Assembly (NCBI RefSeq): GCF_001984035.1
Contig: NZ_CP019449.1
Span: 2,232,001-2,296,000, forward strand
Direction: 5' to 3'
Length of the DNA: 64,000 nucleotides
From: Sphingopyxis sp. QXT-31
Lineage (GTDB): Bacteria; Pseudomonadota; Alphaproteobacteria; Sphingomonadales; Sphingomonadaceae
Shown here: one piece after another, positions 21,831 through 29,829 of the stretch
How the letters are laid out: each line of letters begins with the position of its first letter
How positions within the stretch are numbered: the stretch's first letter is position 1
The notes under the pieces: generated by a model
What the model was told of the DNA's origin: nothing
Databases searched by the model: none
Seen by the model: the letters and a program-made list of their open reading frames with translations, nothing else
Program-made: the position numbers and the translations under genes

Positions 21831-22855
21831 AGGACTGGCTCACCCGCGCCGCGCCGATTGCCGAGATCGACGCGCGCGACGCCAGCGCAGCCCAGGCGGC
21901 GCTGGCGGCGGCGAACGGACGCCCGCTGGTGTTGCGAGGGCTGACCGCGGACTGGCCGTTGGTCGCGGCGGGAAAAGAGGGCATCGCGGCGCTGGCAGAG
22001 CGGCTGGCCGGCTACGGCCCCGGCGCGCCTATGAATGTCTTCACCGCGCCGCCGGGGACGCACGGCCATTATTTCTATCGCGGCGACATGACCGGTTTCA
22101 ACTTCCGCACCGAGCAGGCGACGATGCCCGAACTGCTCGACCGGCTGCTGTGGGCGAGCACGCTGGCCGATCCGCCCAGCTTTTACGCGGGATCGACCCC
22201 GGCCGCGGATTTCATGCCCGGCTTCCTTGCCGATCACCCCTTGCCGGTCGCGGCCCCGGGCGCAATCCCGCGGCTGTGGACCGGCAATGCCTCGCACATC
22301 GCGACCCATTTCGATCAGTCGGACAATATCGCGGTCGTCGTCGCGGGCCTCCGCCGCTTTGTGCTGTTTCCGCCCGAACAGGTCGCGAACCTCTATCTCG
22401 GCCCGCTCAACAAGACCCCGGCGGGGCAGCCGGTGAGCATGGTCGCGGTCGACGATCCCGACCTCGCGCGTTACCCGCGCTTCGCCGAGGCGATGGCCGC
22501 GGCAGCGGTCGCGACGCTCGATCCGGGCGATGCGATCTTCATTCCCTCGCTCTGGTGGCACAACATCCGCGCCACCGGCCCGCTCAACCTGATGGTCAAT
22601 TATTGGTGCGATGCCGGCGCCGGCAGTTCGCCCTTACTCGCCTTTGCGCACAGCTTGCTGGCGATCCGCGATCTGCCCGCTGCCGAACGCGCCGCATGGC
22701 GGACATGGTTCGACCATTTCATCTTCGGCGACGAGGGCGCGGCCGCCGCCGATCATCTGCCGCCACATGCCCAGGGCGTGCAGGGCGCAGCGTCGCCCGA
22801 GCGCGATGAGACGATCCGCAATTTCGTGCTGCGCGGGCTGATGGGGCCGCGCTAG
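21827..22855 (+). CDS. Cupin_8 (JmjC-like) domain protein
   Basis: 342-residue protein with a double-stranded beta-helix of the cupin_8/JmjC-like type. The Fe(II)-binding facial triad appears as H161 and D163 (THFDQSDN) and H245 (SLWWHNI), so it may be a 2-oxoglutarate-dependent hydroxylase. Such genes are often found beside flavin-dependent halogenase homologues and TonB receptors in sphingomonads and xanthomonads; their substrate is unknown. The ATG overlaps the GH3 stop (ATGA). The stop codon is shared on both strands with the facing gene (CTAG). Confidence 0.82.
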   Translation: MKDWLTRAAPIAEIDARDASAAQAALAAANGRPLVLRGLTADWPLVAAGKEGIAALAERLAGYGPGAPMNVFTAPPGTHGHYFYRGDMTGFNFRTEQATMPELLDRLLWASTLADPPSFYAGSTPAADFMPGFLADHPLPVAAPGAIPRLWTGNASHIATHFDQSDNIAVVVAGLRRFVLFPPEQVANLYLGPLNKTPAGQPVSMVAVDDPDLARYPRFAEAMAAAAVATLDPGDAIFIPSLWWHNIRATGPLNLMVNYWCDAGAGSSPLLAFAHSLLAIRDLPAAERAAWRTWFDHFIFGDEGAAAADHLPPHAQGVQGAASPERDETIRNFVLRGLMGPR

Positions 22856-24351
22856 CGGCTGACGAGGCGCGCGATATGGTCGGCGTGCTTTGGCATCGCA
22901 CGTGCCTGGGTTTCGAACACCGACGCGATCCGCTCCATCGCCGCGACGATCCGTTCGTCGTCGGTCGCGTCGACCAGCGGGTCATAACCCTCGGGCATGA
23001 TATTCTGCCCCAGCATCACTGCCGCCCAATTGGCGATCCCGAACAGGTCGTGGTCGAAGCGGCGGATACGGCCCTTGGTGCGGAACAGCTCGATCTTCTG
23101 CGCCAGGCTGTCGGGGATCTCCATCGCCGCCATGTCGCGCCAGAAGGGCGTGTCGCTGCGCGCGGTCGCCTTGTAATGCAGCACGATGAAGTCGCGGACA
23201 TATTCATATTGATCGATCATCAGCCGGTTATATTCGTCTCGCTCGGCCGCGCTGAAGCGCATGTCGGGGAACAGCCAGAACAGCTTGTTGATCCCGGTCT
23301 GGATCAGGTGGATGCTCGTCGATTCGAGCGGTTCGATGAACCCGCCCGCGAGGCCGAGCGCGACGACATTGCCGTCCCACAAACGCTCGCGCACCCCCGC
23401 CGTGAAGCGCAGGCCGCGCGGTTCGGCGAGCGGCTCGCTGTCGAGATGGGCGAGCAGGGTGGCGCGCGCTTCCTCTTCGCCGGCATAGGCGCTGGAATAG
23501 ACGATGCCGTTGCCGGTGCGGTGCTGGAGTGGGATGCGCCACTGCCAGCCGAAGCCATGCGCAGTGGCGCGCGTCGCGGGTATGAGCGGATCGACGCGCG
23601 CCGACGGCACCGCGAGCGCGCGATCGCACGGCAGCCAGCGCGACCAGTCGCGATAGCCGACTCCCATCTCTTTGCCGAGCAGCAGGCTGACGAAGCCCGA
23701 GCAGTCGATGAAGAGATCGCCCGCGACGGCGCGCCCGTCGGTGAGGTGCAGCGCCGCGACATGCCCGCTCGCCGGGTCGCGCGACACGCGCTCGATGCGC
23801 CCCTCGATGCGGGTGACGCCCCCGGCCTCGGCGCGGCGGCGCAGATAGGCGGCGTAGAGCGCGGCGTCGAAATGATAGGCGGCCGCCATCTGGTGGAGCG
23901 GCGAGCGCGGGTCGCCGCTCTGCGGCGCATAGCCGCCATGGCGCACCGCGGCGCCGGTGATGAAATAGTCGGTGAAGGGCCGGATGCGCGGATCGTCCCG
24001 ATGCTTGAGCCAGAACTGGTGAAAGGCGATGCCTTCGAAATTGTGGCCGGGGTCGCCGAAGGGGTGGAGATAGCGCTCGCCGAGCGCGCCCCAGTCGACG
24101 AATTCGATCCCCAGCTTGAAGGTGGCGCCGGTTTCGCGCAGGAACTCGGCCTCGTCGATGCCGAGCATCCGGTTGAAGTCGCGGATCGGCGGGATCGTCG
24201 CCTCGCCCACCCCGACGGTGCCGATCGCATCGGACTCCACGAGCAGGATGCGGCGCTGGCCGTCATTGAGGAAACGCGCCGCCGCGGCCGCCGCCATCCA
24301 GCCGGCGGTGCCGCCGCCGACGATCACGACGGTGCGGACCGGATCGATCAC
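22852..24351 (-). CDS. Flavin-dependent (tryptophan) halogenase family protein 2
   Basis: 499-residue halogenase homologue with every hallmark: GGGTAGWM (about 12-19), catalytic Lys79 in ATFKLG, WxWxIP (FGWQWRIPLQ), and Glu343 in LESTSIHL. It is similar to protein 1 but clearly not a recent duplicate. The start is GTG at 24351, overlapping the aldose epimerase stop (GTGA); the longer frame upstream is the shadow of that gene. It is the last gene of the GH5-epimerase-halogenase operon, so expression probably follows operator copy 3. A cytosolic location is likely because no signal peptide is seen. Confidence 0.88.
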   Translation of the reverse strand: MIDPVRTVVIVGGGTAGWMAAAAAARFLNDGQRRILLVESDAIGTVGVGEATIPPIRDFNRMLGIDEAEFLRETGATFKLGIEFVDWGALGERYLHPFGDPGHNFEGIAFHQFWLKHRDDPRIRPFTDYFITGAAVRHGGYAPQSGDPRSPLHQMAAAYHFDAALYAAYLRRRAEAGGVTRIEGRIERVSRDPASGHVAALHLTDGRAVAGDLFIDCSGFVSLLLGKEMGVGYRDWSRWLPCDRALAVPSARVDPLIPATRATAHGFGWQWRIPLQHRTGNGIVYSSAYAGEEEARATLLAHLDSEPLAEPRGLRFTAGVRERLWDGNVVALGLAGGFIEPLESTSIHLIQTGINKLFWLFPDMRFSAAERDEYNRLMIDQYEYVRDFIVLHYKATARSDTPFWRDMAAMEIPDSLAQKIELFRTKGRIRRFDHDLFGIANWAAVMLGQNIMPEGYDPLVDATDDERIVAAMERIASVFETQARAMPKHADHIARLVSR

Positions 24352-25244
24352 CGTGCCGCTTCCCGAGCCCGGGTACCGAAGCGCACCCGCGCTGCGATCG
24401 TCTCGCCCGGCGCGGCGACGGGCATCGCTTGCCCGCGGTCGCCGAGGTTCAGCGCATTGTTGCTGTGCGGCACCGGCTCGAAGCAGAAATAGGCGGCGCC
24501 CGGCGGCGTATAGACCACCGCGCACGGCAGGTCGGAGGTGATCGACAGCGCGAGCCGCCGTCCCTCCCACGCGATCCCGGCCAGCCCGGTCCAGCCGTCA
24601 TACCCATTATCAAGATCGGTCGCGGCTACCGCCAGCCCACCGCGGAAATCCTCGGCGGGCCCCGGGGTGTCGGCGTGCAGCGGAAGCCCGTCGCGCGCCG
24701 AGCCCCAGACCTGCGTCGCCGCAAAGTCCAGATGCGCGCCCGCGGCATCGAAATAAGGATGCATACCGAACGCCAGCGGCACCGCGATATCGGCACCGTT
24801 GGTCGCGGTCATGCGGATGTCGAGGCCGCTGCCGGTCAGTTGGAAATGCTGCTCGGCCACAAAGGGCCAAGGCCAGTCGGCGTCGTTCTCATGGTCGAGG
24901 CGCAGCACCGCGCGGTCGGCCACCGCCTCGACCACGCGCCACGCGCGGCGCCAACCGACGCCGTGGATCGCATGCCGGTCGGGCAGCCCGCTCGGCGGCA
25001 GGCGATATTCGGCGCCGCCCCAGCGGAAATGCCCGCCGCCGATGCGGTTCGAAAAAGGGACGAGCGGGAAGTTCGCCATAGCCAGCGGATTCCAGTCCGG
25101 CCCCGGCGTAACGCCCGATTCATGGAACATCGGCTGCCCGCCCACACGCCACGCCGCGATGGCACCGCCCGCCTCGGGCACCAGTATCAGCCGCGCATCG
25201 CCCGAGGCCAGTGTCAGGGTATCAAGCAGGGTGGTGCAGCTCAT
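24348..25244 (-). CDS. Aldose 1-epimerase family protein (mutarotase)
   Basis: 298-residue GalM-type protein interconverting alpha and beta anomers of sugars. Catalytic His is in GMHPYFD and catalytic Glu in CFEPVPHSNNA. In this setting it probably prepares beta- or alpha-xylopyranose for the dehydrogenase or lactonase of the Weimberg pathway. It starts with an ATG overlapping the GH5 stop (ATGA) and ends overlapping the halogenase start. No signal peptide is visible, so it is probably cytosolic. Confidence 0.88.
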   Translation of the reverse strand: MSCTTLLDTLTLASGDARLILVPEAGGAIAAWRVGGQPMFHESGVTPGPDWNPLAMANFPLVPFSNRIGGGHFRWGGAEYRLPPSGLPDRHAIHGVGWRRAWRVVEAVADRAVLRLDHENDADWPWPFVAEQHFQLTGSGLDIRMTATNGADIAVPLAFGMHPYFDAAGAHLDFAATQVWGSARDGLPLHADTPGPAEDFRGGLAVAATDLDNGYDGWTGLAGIAWEGRRLALSITSDLPCAVVYTPPGAAYFCFEPVPHSNNALNLGDRGQAMPVAAPGETIAARVRFGTRAREAAR

Positions 25245-27343
25245 TTCCCCAGTTCAACCGAAGGCGTGCCTTCGCGCAAGACATAGACCGGACCGATCTC
25301 GAGCGCCTGCTCCGCCCCCGCGGTGTGTAGCGCCAGCTGGCCCTGTCCCGCGGCAAGCGCCCGTGTGGCGGTCGTACCGATCTGGTAGAGCCGCCAGTTC
25401 GGCCCGACGATCAGGATATTGTCGGCAAAGCCATCGTAAGGCGCGCTATTCTGCTGCACCCGGATGGCGAGCTTGCCCTGCCCGTCGGGGGTCGCCGCCG
25501 AGACGGTGCGCGCGAGGACCGCGATGCGCAGCCGGTCGCCCTCGGCGATCGCGCCCTGCAGCGGCACCGAAGCCCCTGCGTCATAGGCATTGGCGCTGGC
25601 GGTGCCGACCGTCAGCAGCGTCGCGACGCGGCCATAGACATTGGTCGTGGTCGCCTTCGCCGTCTGCGCGGTGCCATAGAGCAGCCATTCGCGGTTCGCC
25701 GGATCGTTGAGCAGGTCGCCCTTGCCGACGAGCTGCGGCGGCAATTCGGGATCGGCGGCGGGCGCGGCCGGCGCCGCGGCCTGGCGGATCGTCTTCGCAC
25801 CCTCGACGACGATCACCTGGCCGATCTCGATCGTCTGGCGCGCACCGGCGAGCTGCAGCCCGAGCACCGCCTGTCCCTTGGCGATGTCGCGATCGGCCTG
25901 CGCGGCGACTTCGTAGAGCTGCCACTCGGAGCCGATGGTCAGCGCGGTGTCGCCGAACCCGGCATAAGGCGCGACATTCTGCTGGAAGCGGACGCCGATC
26001 CGCCCCTTACCGTCGGGCGCGTCGGACTTGATCGTGCGCGCCCAGAAGGCGGCGACATAATCGCCCTTGCTGCGCAGTGCGGTGCGGATCGGCACATTGG
26101 CACCGGCGTCATAGGGCGCCGTGCCCAGCGATTGCAGCGCGAACTGCACCGCCGCGCCGCCGCCGGGGATATCGGCGGACCGGACGTTCTTCGCCTTCAT
26201 GATCGCGCCGAAGGTCGCCCAGTCGAGCGCGGACGGATCGTTGATCAGATGGCCGGGCAGCGCGTCGTCGAGCGCCTGCAGTTCGGGGGTCGGCTGCCGT
26301 TCGCCGGCCACAGCGGCTGGCACCGCCGCGGGAGCGGGCGCGGTCGTCGTGTCGGGAAGGCCGATCGCCCCGCGCATCGCGGGCAGCCATTGCTTCTTGT
26401 CGCTGTCGTAAAAGGGGAAGGTGTTGGTGTAAGCCCAGGTGCACATGCCGATGCCCAGCGGCGCGAAGGCCTTGGTCACCGCGGCATGATATTTCACGCG
26501 CTGGTCGAGCGGCGCCGTCGTATGCGCGCCGGTCTCACCCATGAAGGGCAGCAGGCCGGTGCGCGCCGTGTAATCGCGGATCTTCTGCACATCGCGCACC
26601 AGCCGCGCGGCATCGTCGGCGCTGCCATATGTACGGCCGAGCGGCGGCACTGGCTCCACCCAGTCGGCGCCTTGGTGGGTAAATTCGAACGGCTCGTAAT
26701 AATGGAAGGTCGGATAGACGTTGCGATCGTCCGGCAGCGTCAGCGTGGCGAGCGAATCGATCCCGCTCCAGAACTCGCCGCCGATGATCACCGGCCGGTC
26801 GGGATTGGTCGCGCGCACCGCCGCCAGCGCAGGCGACAGCGCTTCAATCAGGTTGGCGTTGGTGAATTTGTCGTGCGGCTCATTCTCCAGTTCGAACCAC
26901 AAGGTCTTGATCGGCTGGTCGGCGAAGGCAACGGCGATCTGCTTCCAGATCCCGGCAAAGCGCGGTGCGCTGCCCAGCGGATCGCTGTGCATCGATTCGA
27001 AATTATGGCTGTCGAGGATGACGTTGAGGCCCGCCGCCTGCGCCGCGCCGACCAGATGCTTCACCCGCGCGAGGAAGACAGGTTCGATCGTGTAGGGCGC
27101 CTCCTTTCCTGCATGACTGTCCCAGCGCACGGGCAAGCGAATGGTCGTGAAGCCGGCTGAAGCGATATTGGCGAAATCGTCGTCGGCAATGCGATGCCCG
27201 CCCCATGCCGTTTCGGTTGGCGGCTCGAGGCTGTTGCCCATGTTGATGCATGTCCCGACGGGCAATCCACGCGGTGCCGCGATGCTGCGTACGGGCACCG
27301 CCATCGACGCCACGACCGCAGCCAGCAAAATTGCCCTTTTCAT
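25241..27343 (-). CDS. GH5 endo-glycanase with two tandem C-terminal carbohydrate-binding-like repeats
   Basis: 700-residue secreted enzyme. A signal peptide (about 1-22) leads into a GH5 TIM barrel (about 28-325) with acid/base E155 (LENEPH) and nucleophile E270 (FMGETGAH). An Ala/Pro linker (about 330-350) follows. The C-terminal half holds two copies of a beta-sandwich module of about 150 residues. Each copy has LxNDP near its start, then YDAGA(N/S)VP, then DGxGxxxxRxQQNxAPYxGF, then WxLYxxxxxA, and ends in (Q/E)xIEIG or LEIG. These look like family 4/9/22-type CBMs, by inference. The barrel could be a cellulase or a glucuronoxylanase-like activity. It is the first gene of its operon, 48 bases below operator copy 3. 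Confidence 0.87.
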   Translation of the reverse strand: MKRAILLAAVVASMAVPVRSIAAPRGLPVGTCINMGNSLEPPTETAWGGHRIADDDFANIASAGFTTIRLPVRWDSHAGKEAPYTIEPVFLARVKHLVGAAQAAGLNVILDSHNFESMHSDPLGSAPRFAGIWKQIAVAFADQPIKTLWFELENEPHDKFTNANLIEALSPALAAVRATNPDRPVIIGGEFWSGIDSLATLTLPDDRNVYPTFHYYEPFEFTHQGADWVEPVPPLGRTYGSADDAARLVRDVQKIRDYTARTGLLPFMGETGAHTTAPLDQRVKYHAAVTKAFAPLGIGMCTWAYTNTFPFYDSDKKQWLPAMRGAIGLPDTTTAPAPAAVPAAVAGERQPTPELQALDDALPGHLINDPSALDWATFGAIMKAKNVRSADIPGGGAAVQFALQSLGTAPYDAGANVPIRTALRSKGDYVAAFWARTIKSDAPDGKGRIGVRFQQNVAPYAGFGDTALTIGSEWQLYEVAAQADRDIAKGQAVLGLQLAGARQTIEIGQVIVVEGAKTIRQAAAPAAPAADPELPPQLVGKGDLLNDPANREWLLYGTAQTAKATTTNVYGRVATLLTVGTASANAYDAGASVPLQGAIAEGDRLRIAVLARTVSAATPDGQGKLAIRVQQNSAPYDGFADNILIVGPNWRLYQIGTTATRALAAGQGQLALHTAGAEQALEIGPVYVLREGTPSVELGK

Positions 27344-27390
27344 CCGGACCCTCCCAATCGGCCGTCGTTTGATCGCGGCTTACCACAATT

Positions 27391-27404
27391 TGGTAGCGCT
27401 ACCA
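27391..27404. promoter_or_regulatory. Palindromic operator, copy 3
   Basis: TGGTAGCGCTACCA is a perfect 14-bp palindrome with the same core as copies 1 and 2. It is 48 bases upstream of the GH5 start, exactly the distance of copy 1 from its GH3 gene. Its presence ties the GH5-epimerase-halogenase operon to the xylose regulon. Confidence 0.78.
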
Positions 27405-28042
27405 GTCTGCCGGGTCAAAACCTAATTGTCCCCATAAATGGGTCCCGCTCCAACGGGCGAAGGCGTCGCCGAATGCCCGTAATGCACTAAATATTGGTCA
27501 TAAGCTGGGGAAGATGACCGGCGGCGCGACATCCGAATTGGACAAAAGCCAGCGCCAAAGTCCTCTATGGAAATACCCACTGAACGCGATGCCCGCCCGA
27601 AAGACTGGCACAGAGCGTACTTTTAAGCGTTCGTGATCGGCATGTTTCGGACGGCTGCCTCGCGGTCGGCCAGGACTCAAATCAGGCGAGATGCCGACTT
27701 CCCGGTCCGACCTGAAGGGGCCCTGCGCGGTGCCGGGATCCGATCAAGGAGACCACCCATGACCAGGACGACCACGCGCGCGAAGCTGCTCAAGCTCCCG
27801 GCCCTCGCGCTCGCATGGTCCGACCAGCGCCGACTGCTCGAATTTACCTGATCGAATCACCCCTGCGGTGGCCACCGAATTGCGCCGCAGAGACTTTCCG
27901 AGACGTTGCGCTGAATTAGCTCGCCGGACGCCCTGTCTCTGACCACGCCCGAGCGATTGACCGCGGGAACGGTCGCACAACCGCGCCGATTGCGTGTGAA
28001 GGGCTTAGAATAACCGATTTATATCAGTCACTTACATGTTCG
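27405..28042. other. Gene-poor 640-base interval beside tRNA-Arg
   Basis: No protein family is recognised in any frame. Base composition is less G+C-rich at the edges than in neighbouring genes (for example around 27480-27520 and 28000-28040). The only support for coding is the 30-codon ORF at 27759 with a good ribosome site. The interval lies immediately 3' of the tRNA-Arg gene, where integrating elements commonly insert, but no integrase and no second copy of the tRNA 3' end were seen. Confidence 0.5.
27759..27851 (+). CDS. Possible 30-residue small protein
   Basis: A 30-codon ORF preceded by AAGGAG seven bases before the ATG, the best ribosome site in this interval. The product is basic at the start (MTRTTTRAKLL) with a short leucine/alanine-rich middle and no recognisable domain. 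It could be a leader peptide, a small protein or a decayed gene fragment. Support is limited to the ribosome site. Confidence 0.3.
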   Translation: MTRTTTRAKLLKLPALALAWSDQRRLLEFT

Positions 28043-28119
28043 TGGTGCACCCGACAGGATTCGAACCTGTGGCCCCCAGATTAGGAATCTGATGCTCTAT
28101 CCTGCTGAGCTACGGGTGC
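28043..28119 (-). tRNA. tRNA-Arg (anticodon CCT)
   Basis: The minus strand folds as a full cloverleaf. The acceptor stem GCACCCG pairs with CGGGTGC, the D-arm is AGCTCAGCAGGATAGAGC, and the anticodon stem CAGAT/ATCTG encloses loop TTCCTAA with anticodon CCT. The T-arm carries GGTTCGAATCC, and the 3' CCA is encoded. It decodes AGG, a rare codon in such genomes. Confidence 0.96.
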
Positions 28120-28179
28120 GCCGCGGTCCGTTTAGCGGCGGCGGATGCGCAGCGTCAATCGGCCCGGTAACCCGCCCGG

Positions 28180-28647
28180 TCAATTCGTCGCTTCGGGCGG
28201 CACGAAGGGCACGAGCAGCGGCATCGCCGCAATGCCCTCGTCGCGCAACGCCTGCGCTTCCTCGGGCGAGGTCTGGCCGTGGATCAGGTCCTCGGCGGCG
28301 CGGCCCTCGTGCATCGCGCGCGCAGCATCGGCGAAATCGCGACCGACCCAGCGCGACTGCGGCAGCATCTCGGCCTGTTTGGCGGCGATCCCCGCCATCA
28401 CCTTGCGCACCAGTTCGGGGGTCACCTCGCCCGCGCTTTCGGGGGCGGCAGGCGTAGCGGGCATGGCCGCCTGGTTCGACTTGGCACCGACGCGCGGCGC
28501 CATCACCGCCTTGGCCACATCGCTGTCGCCGCACACCGGGCAGGCGATCAGCCCGCGCACCTGCTGGTCGGCAAAGCTCTCGCTGCTCTGGAACCAGGCT
28601 TCGAACCGGTGATCGCCGACGGCGCAGCAAAGGTCGAAGACGATCAA
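28180..28647 (-). CDS. DUF1178 family protein
   Basis: 155-residue conserved alphaproteobacterial protein of unknown function. It begins with the family-typical IVFDLCCAVGDHRFEAWF and has a zinc-ribbon-like CPVCG at about residue 38. The helical C-terminus ends in PLLVPFVPP. The start is a TTG at 28647; the annotated frame extends upstream, but the family starts at this point. It lies four bases after the glutaredoxin gene and is probably last in comF-grxC-DUF1178. Confidence 0.82.
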   Translation of the reverse strand: MIVFDLCCAVGDHRFEAWFQSSESFADQQVRGLIACPVCGDSDVAKAVMAPRVGAKSNQAAMPATPAAPESAGEVTPELVRKVMAGIAAKQAEMLPQSRWVGRDFADAARAMHEGRAAEDLIHGQTSPEEAQALRDEGIAAMPLLVPFVPPEATN

Positions 28648-28651
28648 GGGG

Positions 28652-28912
28652 TCAGGCCGTGCCGAGCAGCGGGTCGAGCGCGCCCTTGGCATCGATCGCG
28701 GCGAGGTCGTCGCTGCCGCCGATATGCTTGCCGTCGATGAAAATCTGCGGGACGGTGCGGCGCCCGCCGGCGCGCTCGACCATCGCTTCGAATCCGGCGC
28801 GGTCCATCGTCACGTCGATTTCCTGATACGCCGCGCCCTTGCCGTCGAGCAGCGCCTTCGCCCGCGTGCAATAGGGGCAGAAGAATTTGGTGAACACTTC
28901 GATCTTGGCCAT
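28652..28912 (-). CDS. grxC: Glutaredoxin 3
   Basis: 86-residue cytosolic thiol-disulfide oxidoreductase using glutathione. The active site is CPYC (residues 12-15), the cis-proline is in TVPQIFI, and the glutathione-binding GGSDDL is present. Length and motif order are standard. It lies five bases after comF and four before the DUF1178 gene, an arrangement common in sphingomonads. Confidence 0.95.
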   Translation of the reverse strand: MAKIEVFTKFFCPYCTRAKALLDGKGAAYQEIDVTMDRAGFEAMVERAGGRRTVPQIFIDGKHIGGSDDLAAIDAKGALDPLLGTA

Positions 28913-28917
28913 GGCCG

Positions 28918-29775
28918 CTACCTTGTCATCCTTTCGTCAACCATATCGGAATCCAACGAAGCAAAGTCAAATATGTTGCCGCTGGCGAGCGCGTCGGGGA
29001 CGACGCGCGCCCAGCATAATGCCGACACGCGCGCCGCGCCGCTGCGTTTGAGCGCCCGCGCAGCCGCGCGCAACGTCGCGCCGCTGGCATGGACATCGTC
29101 GATCAGCACCAGATGGCACCCCGCGGCGCGCGCCTTCGCGCCCTCGGCGAGCTTGAAGGCGCCCGCGACGATCTTTTCGCGCTCGCGCCGCCCCTTGCCG
29201 CGCAGCGACGCGGTCGCCTTGGCGCGCAGCAGCAGGTCGTGGTCGTGCGGCACGCCGGTCAGCCGCGTGAGCTCATCGGCGACCAGCGCCGCCTGGTTGA
29301 AGCCTCGCGACCACAGCCGCCAGCGGTGGAGCGGTACCGGCACCAGCAGCGCCTCGCCGCCGCCGACCAGGCTCGTCAGCGGCCGCACCATCAGCCCCGC
29401 CATCAGCCGCGCATGGCCGACGCGCCGTCCATATTTCAGCCGCAGCGCGACGGTGCGCGCCGCCGGGCCATAAGCGACCGCCGACGGCGCGCCGTCGAAG
29501 GGCGGCGCATCGGCGAGGCACGCGCCGCACTGCATCTCGCCCCCCGGCAGCGCATCGGGCAGCGGGATTGAACAGCGCGCGCAGGCGGGGCCGTCGAGGA
29601 AGTGCAGCGACTGCCAGCAAGCAAGGCAGAATTGCCGGTCGCCCGCGACGATCGTCCCGCACGCCGGGCAGCGCGGCGGCAGCGCATAGTCGACGAGCGC
29701 GCGGCCGGTCCGCTGCAGGCCGCGAAGGATCGCATCGGCCGCTCCCGCCGAGGGTCCGCTATCGACATCGCCCAT
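28918..29775 (-). CDS. comF: ComF family phosphoribosyltransferase-like protein
   Basis: 285-residue ComF/GntX-type protein. The N-terminal zinc-ribbon-like region has paired cysteines (CPACG, CLAC, CARC, CGAC). The C-terminal type I phosphoribosyltransferase domain has the PRPP loop VLIDDVHASGATL and the LVPVPLHRWRLWSRGFNQA block. It is linked to DNA uptake in competent species; elsewhere the role is unclear. The ATG at 29775 was chosen because sequence upstream of it has no family similarity. It diverges from the methyltransferase gene. Confidence 0.88.
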   Translation of the reverse strand: MGDVDSGPSAGAADAILRGLQRTGRALVDYALPPRCPACGTIVAGDRQFCLACWQSLHFLDGPACARCSIPLPDALPGGEMQCGACLADAPPFDGAPSAVAYGPAARTVALRLKYGRRVGHARLMAGLMVRPLTSLVGGGEALLVPVPLHRWRLWSRGFNQAALVADELTRLTGVPHDHDLLLRAKATASLRGKGRREREKIVAGAFKLAEGAKARAAGCHLVLIDDVHASGATLRAAARALKRSGAARVSALCWARVVPDALASGNIFDFASLDSDMVDERMTR

Positions 29776-29829
29776 CGCTGCCCCCATGTGCCGCTTGTGA
29801 AGCAGGACGCGAGGCGGCACAAGCGCCGC

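Noticed and set aside
27498..27680. 60-codon minus-strand frame in the tRNA-flank gap
   Set aside because: No ribosome site, no family and no support from neighbours; chance frame in AT-richer DNA.
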